DNA of 8,222 nt. Origin: Acidimicrobiia bacterium (GTDB taxonomy: Bacteria; Actinomycetota; Acidimicrobiia; IMCC26256; BP-133). The notes below the pieces were generated by a model. The model was not told the origin of the DNA, made no database searches, and worked only from the letters and a program-made list of their open reading frames with translations. The position numbers were made by a program, and so were the translations under genes. How positions within the stretch are numbered: the first letter of the stretch is position 1; each line of letters starts with the position of its first letter. This document shows, in pieces, positions 5,993 through 8,222 of this stretch. The DNA is taken from assembly GCA_025923175.1 (NCBI GenBank), contig JAICGL010000166.1, positions 1 to 8,222 of the forward strand, written 5' to 3'.

Positions 5993-6003
5993 CGGCTTCG
6001 ACG

Positions 6004-7164
6004 GTGCGTACCCCTCTCGCCGCCATCGTGGGCGTCGCCGAGCGTCCCGTCGCCCTCACCACCGAGCTGACCCACTTCGAGCTGGTCGCCGGCGCCGCTC
6101 GGGAGGCCATGCTCGACGCCGGGTGCCTGCCCGGCGACATCGACGGCCTCCTCGTCGCCACCACCATGGCCGGAGCTCAGATCACCCTCCCGGCCATGGT
6201 GGCCGAGTACGTCGGCGTCACTCCCACCTACTGCGATCTGGTCGACCTGGGCGGGGCCACCGCCGCCGGCATGGTCTGGCGGGCCGCCGCCGCCATCGCC
6301 GTCGGAGCGTGCGCGTCCGTCCTGTGCGTGTTGGGCGAGACCCGGGGCCCATGGGCACCCGTACGGGGGCCAGGCTGGCGAGGACTGCCGATCATCGAGT
6401 TCGAGGGCGTCTACGGGCGGGCCGGGCCGACCACCGGTTACGCGCTCGTCGCCGACCGGCACGCGGCCCGCTATGGCACGACCGACGAGCAGCGGGCGGC
6501 GGTGGTCGTCGCCCAGCGCCGCAACGCCGCCGCCAATCCCCTCGCCCTGCATCGGGATGCGCTCACCATCGACGACGTCCTCGCCTCCCCGCTCGTATGT
6601 GCTCCGCTGCGGCGGCTCGAGGTCGTCCGCCCCGTCAGCGGGGCCAGCGCCTTCGTCGTCACCTCCTCCGCCCGGGCCGCCGACGCTCCCCGTCCCGGCG
6701 TATGGCCCCTCGGCTTCGCCGAACGCATCACTCACGCCGGGATCGCCCACATGCCCGACCTACTCCGCAGCCCGGTCGTCGACACCGCCCACCGGGCGTA
6801 CGCCATGGCCGGCGTCGAGCCTGCCGACATCGACGTCGCCGAGCTGTATGACTGCTACACCATCACCGTCATCCTCACCCTCGAAGACGCCGGCTTCTGC
6901 GCCAAGGGCGAAGGGGGCCCGTTCGTCGCCACGGCCGACTTCGGGCCGAAAGGACGACCCGCCATCAACACCAACGGCGGGCAGCTGTGCATGGGCCAAG
7001 CCGGCGTTGCCGGTGGCGCCACCCACCTCATCCAGGCCGTGCGCCAGCTTCGCGGGACGGCGGGCCCGACCCAGGTGCCGAATTGCCAGCTGGCCTTCGT
7101 CAACGGGAACGGCGGCGTCTTCGGTGAGCAGTGCTCCCTCGTGCTCGGGAGCGGGCCAGGGTGA
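6004..7164 (+). CDS. Thiolase-superfamily protein (SCP-x/Ltp2-like), probable aldolase rather than thiolase
   Basis: This 386-residue protein has the cd00829-like SCP-x thiolase fold: AAIVGVAERPV at 6-16, DLGGATAAGMVWRAAAAI at 81-98, ELYDCYTIT at 280-288, INTNGGQLCMGQAGVAGG at 321-338 and FVNGNGGVFGEQC at 365-377. True thiolases need a nucleophilic Cys (CASG), a His in GHP and a C-terminal Cys in CxG. Here the matching places appear to hold Gly84, Gln332 (GQA) and GNGG (368-371). Such members, for example Ltp2 of steroid side-chain breakdown, are retro-aldolases that work through tyrosines and pair with a DUF35 protein; the Tyr282/Tyr285 segment is the best candidate here. The DUF35 partner follows directly with a GTGA overlap. 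The GTG start at 6004 was chosen because the conserved first strand begins four codons later; the SD is poor, so it may rely on translation from tetR, 11 bp upstream. A non-catalytic role is possible. Confidence 0.88.
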   Translation: MRTPLAAIVGVAERPVALTTELTHFELVAGAAREAMLDAGCLPGDIDGLLVATTMAGAQITLPAMVAEYVGVTPTYCDLVDLGGATAAGMVWRAAAAIAVGACASVLCVLGETRGPWAPVRGPGWRGLPIIEFEGVYGRAGPTTGYALVADRHAARYGTTDEQRAAVVVAQRRNAAANPLALHRDALTIDDVLASPLVCAPLRRLEVVRPVSGASAFVVTSSARAADAPRPGVWPLGFAERITHAGIAHMPDLLRSPVVDTAHRAYAMAGVEPADIDVAELYDCYTITVILTLEDAGFCAKGEGGPFVATADFGPKGRPAINTNGGQLCMGQAGVAGGATHLIQAVRQLRGTAGPTQVPNCQLAFVNGNGGVFGEQCSLVLGSGPG

Positions 7165-7571
7165 AACGACCCCTGCCCACCGCCACCAGCCAGTCGTTCT
7201 TCGACGCGGCGGCCGCCGGGCGGCTCTCGTTCCCCCGGTGCCCCGGCTGTGGCGCCTGGCAGTCCTATCCGCGGCCCTACTGTCCCGTCTGTCTGGGCGA
7301 CGACCTCGAACTGGTCGCCATCGCCGGCACCGGAACCGTCCACGCCGCCACCGTCGTCCACCGCGCCATCGTGGCCGCGTTCGCCGAGCAGATCCCCTAC
7401 ATCCACGCTCTCGTCGACCTCGACGAAGGCATCCGGGTCGCGTCCATGATCATCGACTGTCCGCCGGAGGTGGTTCGCCCAGGCCTCCCCGTCGCCGCCG
7501 TCATCGATCTCCCACCCGACGAAACCGACGGACCAAGCACTCCGCTGATCCTGTTCCGCCCCCGTCTGTGA
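7161..7571 (+). CDS. DUF35 zinc-ribbon/OB-fold protein, partner of the thiolase-like protein
   Basis: This 136-residue protein belongs to the Zn-ribbon OB-fold (DUF35) family, the small acyl-CoA-binding partners of thiolase-like enzymes (ChsH2 C-terminal domain with Ltp2 is the characterised case). An N-terminal helix, SQSFFDAAAAGRLSFPRC, leads to the zinc ribbon with CPGC (Cys27, Cys30) and CPVC (Cys41, Cys44). The OB-fold follows from about residue 50, with GTGTVHAATVVHR at 60-72 and the strand LVDLDEGIRVASMI. All four zinc ligands are present. The start is the GTG at 7161, whose bases overlap the thiolase-like stop as GTGA. A GGGAG about 9 nt upstream can serve as ribosome-binding site. 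An in-frame ATG 30 bp earlier lies inside the upstream gene and is less likely. Coupled translation fits a 1:1 complex. Confidence 0.92.
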   Translation: MKRPLPTATSQSFFDAAAAGRLSFPRCPGCGAWQSYPRPYCPVCLGDDLELVAIAGTGTVHAATVVHRAIVAAFAEQIPYIHALVDLDEGIRVASMIIDCPPEVVRPGLPVAAVIDLPPDETDGPSTPLILFRPRL

Positions 7572-7633
7572 GCCGTCGGCCTGTCCATCCCGGCTTTCAT
7601 CCCTAGAACTGGCGGACAAACCGGTCAGCGCTG
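7572..7633. other. Short convergent intergenic gap
   Basis: 62 bp between the DUF35 gene and the converging hepT remnant. An 8-bp palindrome CAGCGCTG (7626-7633) is present. No stem followed by a T-run is seen, so no intrinsic terminator can be called. Confidence 0.6.
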
Positions 7634-7979
7634 TTATGACTCTGAGCCGCTGTCGAATGAGTTGAGAAGGCGTTCCACGGCAGCGACGAGCGGGGGAAGG
7701 TCGGCGTCGACCGTTGCCTGGACGATTGGTCGAGCGGTATCGAAGTAGCGGTGGGCGAGGTGATTCCGCATCCCGGCGACATCGACCCATGGGATCGACG
7801 GCTCTCGGGCGAGAAGATTGGGATCGATGGCTCTGACCGCTTCCCCGATCTCGATAAAGCCGGACCCTCACTGCATCGAAAACCAAACCGTCGTCAAGGC
7901 CACCGCGCTCGAGGTGAGCGCGGATCGCCTGGACGGAGGCCAGGATGTCATCGAGCCGCTCATCGTCGCGTCGGCTCAC
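7634..7979 (-). pseudogene. hepT: hepT toxin (DUF86, HEPN RNase) with one-base frameshift
   Basis: HepT is the HEPN-domain ribonuclease toxin of the MntA/HepT system. The first frame from the GTG at 7979 gives 41 residues, MSRRDDERLDDILASVQ through DAVRVRL. A run of three T on the coding strand (AAA at 7856-7858) has one base too many. Dropping it continues the protein as IEIGEAVRAIDPNLLARE, then RNHLAHRYF, and ends at the TAA (7636-7634). The restored product is 114 residues, normal for the family, with the RX4HXY motif (Arg71, His76, Tyr78) intact. As sequenced, translation leaves the frame before this motif, so no active toxin would be made. Everything else is intact, so the lesion is recent, or a sequencing error, or a slippage site. 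The start overlaps the mntA stop by GTGA. Confidence 0.85.
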
Positions 7980-8222
7980 AGCGGAACCGCTTCGGCAAAC
8001 ACGTCCGCCCGGATCGACCGCTTCAGCGAGTCAGCAGGAACGACATCTACCGGAACGCCGAGAAGGTCACTGAGCTCCCTGGCGACTCCAGCGAGGCCGA
8101 CAAGCCCGACACCGTCATCCACGTCGACAAGGAGGTCGATGTCACTCCCCGGGTGATCATCGCCCCGAGCGACACTGCCAAAGACACGGATATTGCGGAT
8201 CCCCCGCCCCTCGCCCAGATCG
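7976..8222 (-). CDS. mntA: MntA-type minimal nucleotidyltransferase antitoxin (5' end off right edge)
   Basis: 81 codons are visible, in frame from base 8221. The nucleotidyltransferase motif GSVARGDDHPGSDIDLLV contains the GSxxRG...SDID signature of polymerase-beta-like MNT proteins, with the paired metal-binding Asp residues present. Downstream come a helix VGLAGVARELSDLLGVPVDVV and the ending FAEAVPL. About 15-20 N-terminal residues lie beyond the edge. MntA proteins transfer AMP to the tyrosine of the HepT RX4HXY motif and so neutralise the toxin. The stop (7978-7976) overlaps the hepT start as GTGA, the usual arrangement for this pair. The pair is unrelated to the catabolic genes and is probably an independent mobile or addictive module. 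Confidence 0.88.
   Translation of the reverse strand, partial: DLGEGRGIRNIRVFGSVARGDDHPGSDIDLLVDVDDGVGLVGLAGVARELSDLLGVPVDVVPADSLKRSIRADVFAEAVPL

Noticed and set aside
4936..6003. 5' extension of the thiolase-like frame to a 742-residue protein
   Set aside because: It runs off-frame through tetR and antisense through the secreted gene. The conserved thiolase start lies a few codons after the GTG at 6004.
7572..7633. Possible bidirectional terminator between the converging genes
   Set aside because: Only an 8-bp palindrome is present, without a longer stem or a T-tract on either strand.
6855..7855. 374-codon minus-strand frame as a HepT fusion protein
   Set aside because: Beyond the frameshift the translation is a shadow running antisense to the DUF35 and thiolase-like genes, and the HEPN motif is lost. 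It is explained by one extra base in hepT.
1..8222. CRISPR arrays, tRNA/rRNA genes, insertion sequences
   Set aside because: No regularly spaced direct repeats, no cloverleaf-like segments and no transposase motifs or terminal repeats were seen on either strand.

Overview
The window is uniformly very GC-rich. It shows strong AGGAGG ribosome-binding sites, 4-base stop/start overlaps and a likely leaderless transcript, all of which point to a high-GC actinobacterium. The gene content (CYP125/124-like P450, FadD13-like acyl-CoA ligase, thiolase-like protein plus DUF35 protein) recalls lipid- and sterol-degrading Mycobacteriales or Acidimicrobiia. The genus cannot be fixed from the sequence.

Layout. 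Positions 1-5202 on the minus strand hold one tightly packed gene series. Read 5'->3' on that strand it is: a small secreted four-cysteine protein (5202-4645), an acyl-CoA synthetase (4598-3042), an HSL-family esterase (3039-1873), a cytochrome P450 (1859-615), an 87-residue PhaE/PhaR-like protein (618-355) and the start of a class III-type PHA synthase PhaC (358 to beyond the left edge). Gaps are 46, 2 and 13 bp, followed by two ATGA overlaps. Positions 5203-5320 form a divergent control region. Positions 5321-7571 on the plus strand hold a TetR regulator, a thiolase-superfamily protein without the usual thiolase catalytic residues, and a DUF35 zinc-ribbon/OB-fold protein overlapping it by GTGA. 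Positions 7634-8222 on the minus strand hold an MntA/HepT toxin-antitoxin pair. The mntA 5' end lies off the right edge, and hepT carries a one-base frameshift.

How the genes may work together (inference). The P450 would hydroxylate a hydrophobic substrate, the esterase would free an acid or alcohol, and the ligase would make the CoA thioester. The thiolase-like/DUF35 pair would cleave a side chain by a retro-aldol reaction of the Ltp2/ChsH2 type. Hydroxyacyl-CoA units could then be stored as polyester by PhaC with its small partner. The TetR gene lies between the two arms. The control region holds two copies of an 18-bp element (17/18 identical), each oriented the same way relative to its own divergent gene and each built around TGAC-N6-GTCA. 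One copy overlaps the TetR start codon. This suggests a single switch for the whole locus. The least usual elements are the P450-to-PHA-synthase coupling with a minimal PhaE subunit, the two-site switch, and the non-thiolase thiolase fold.
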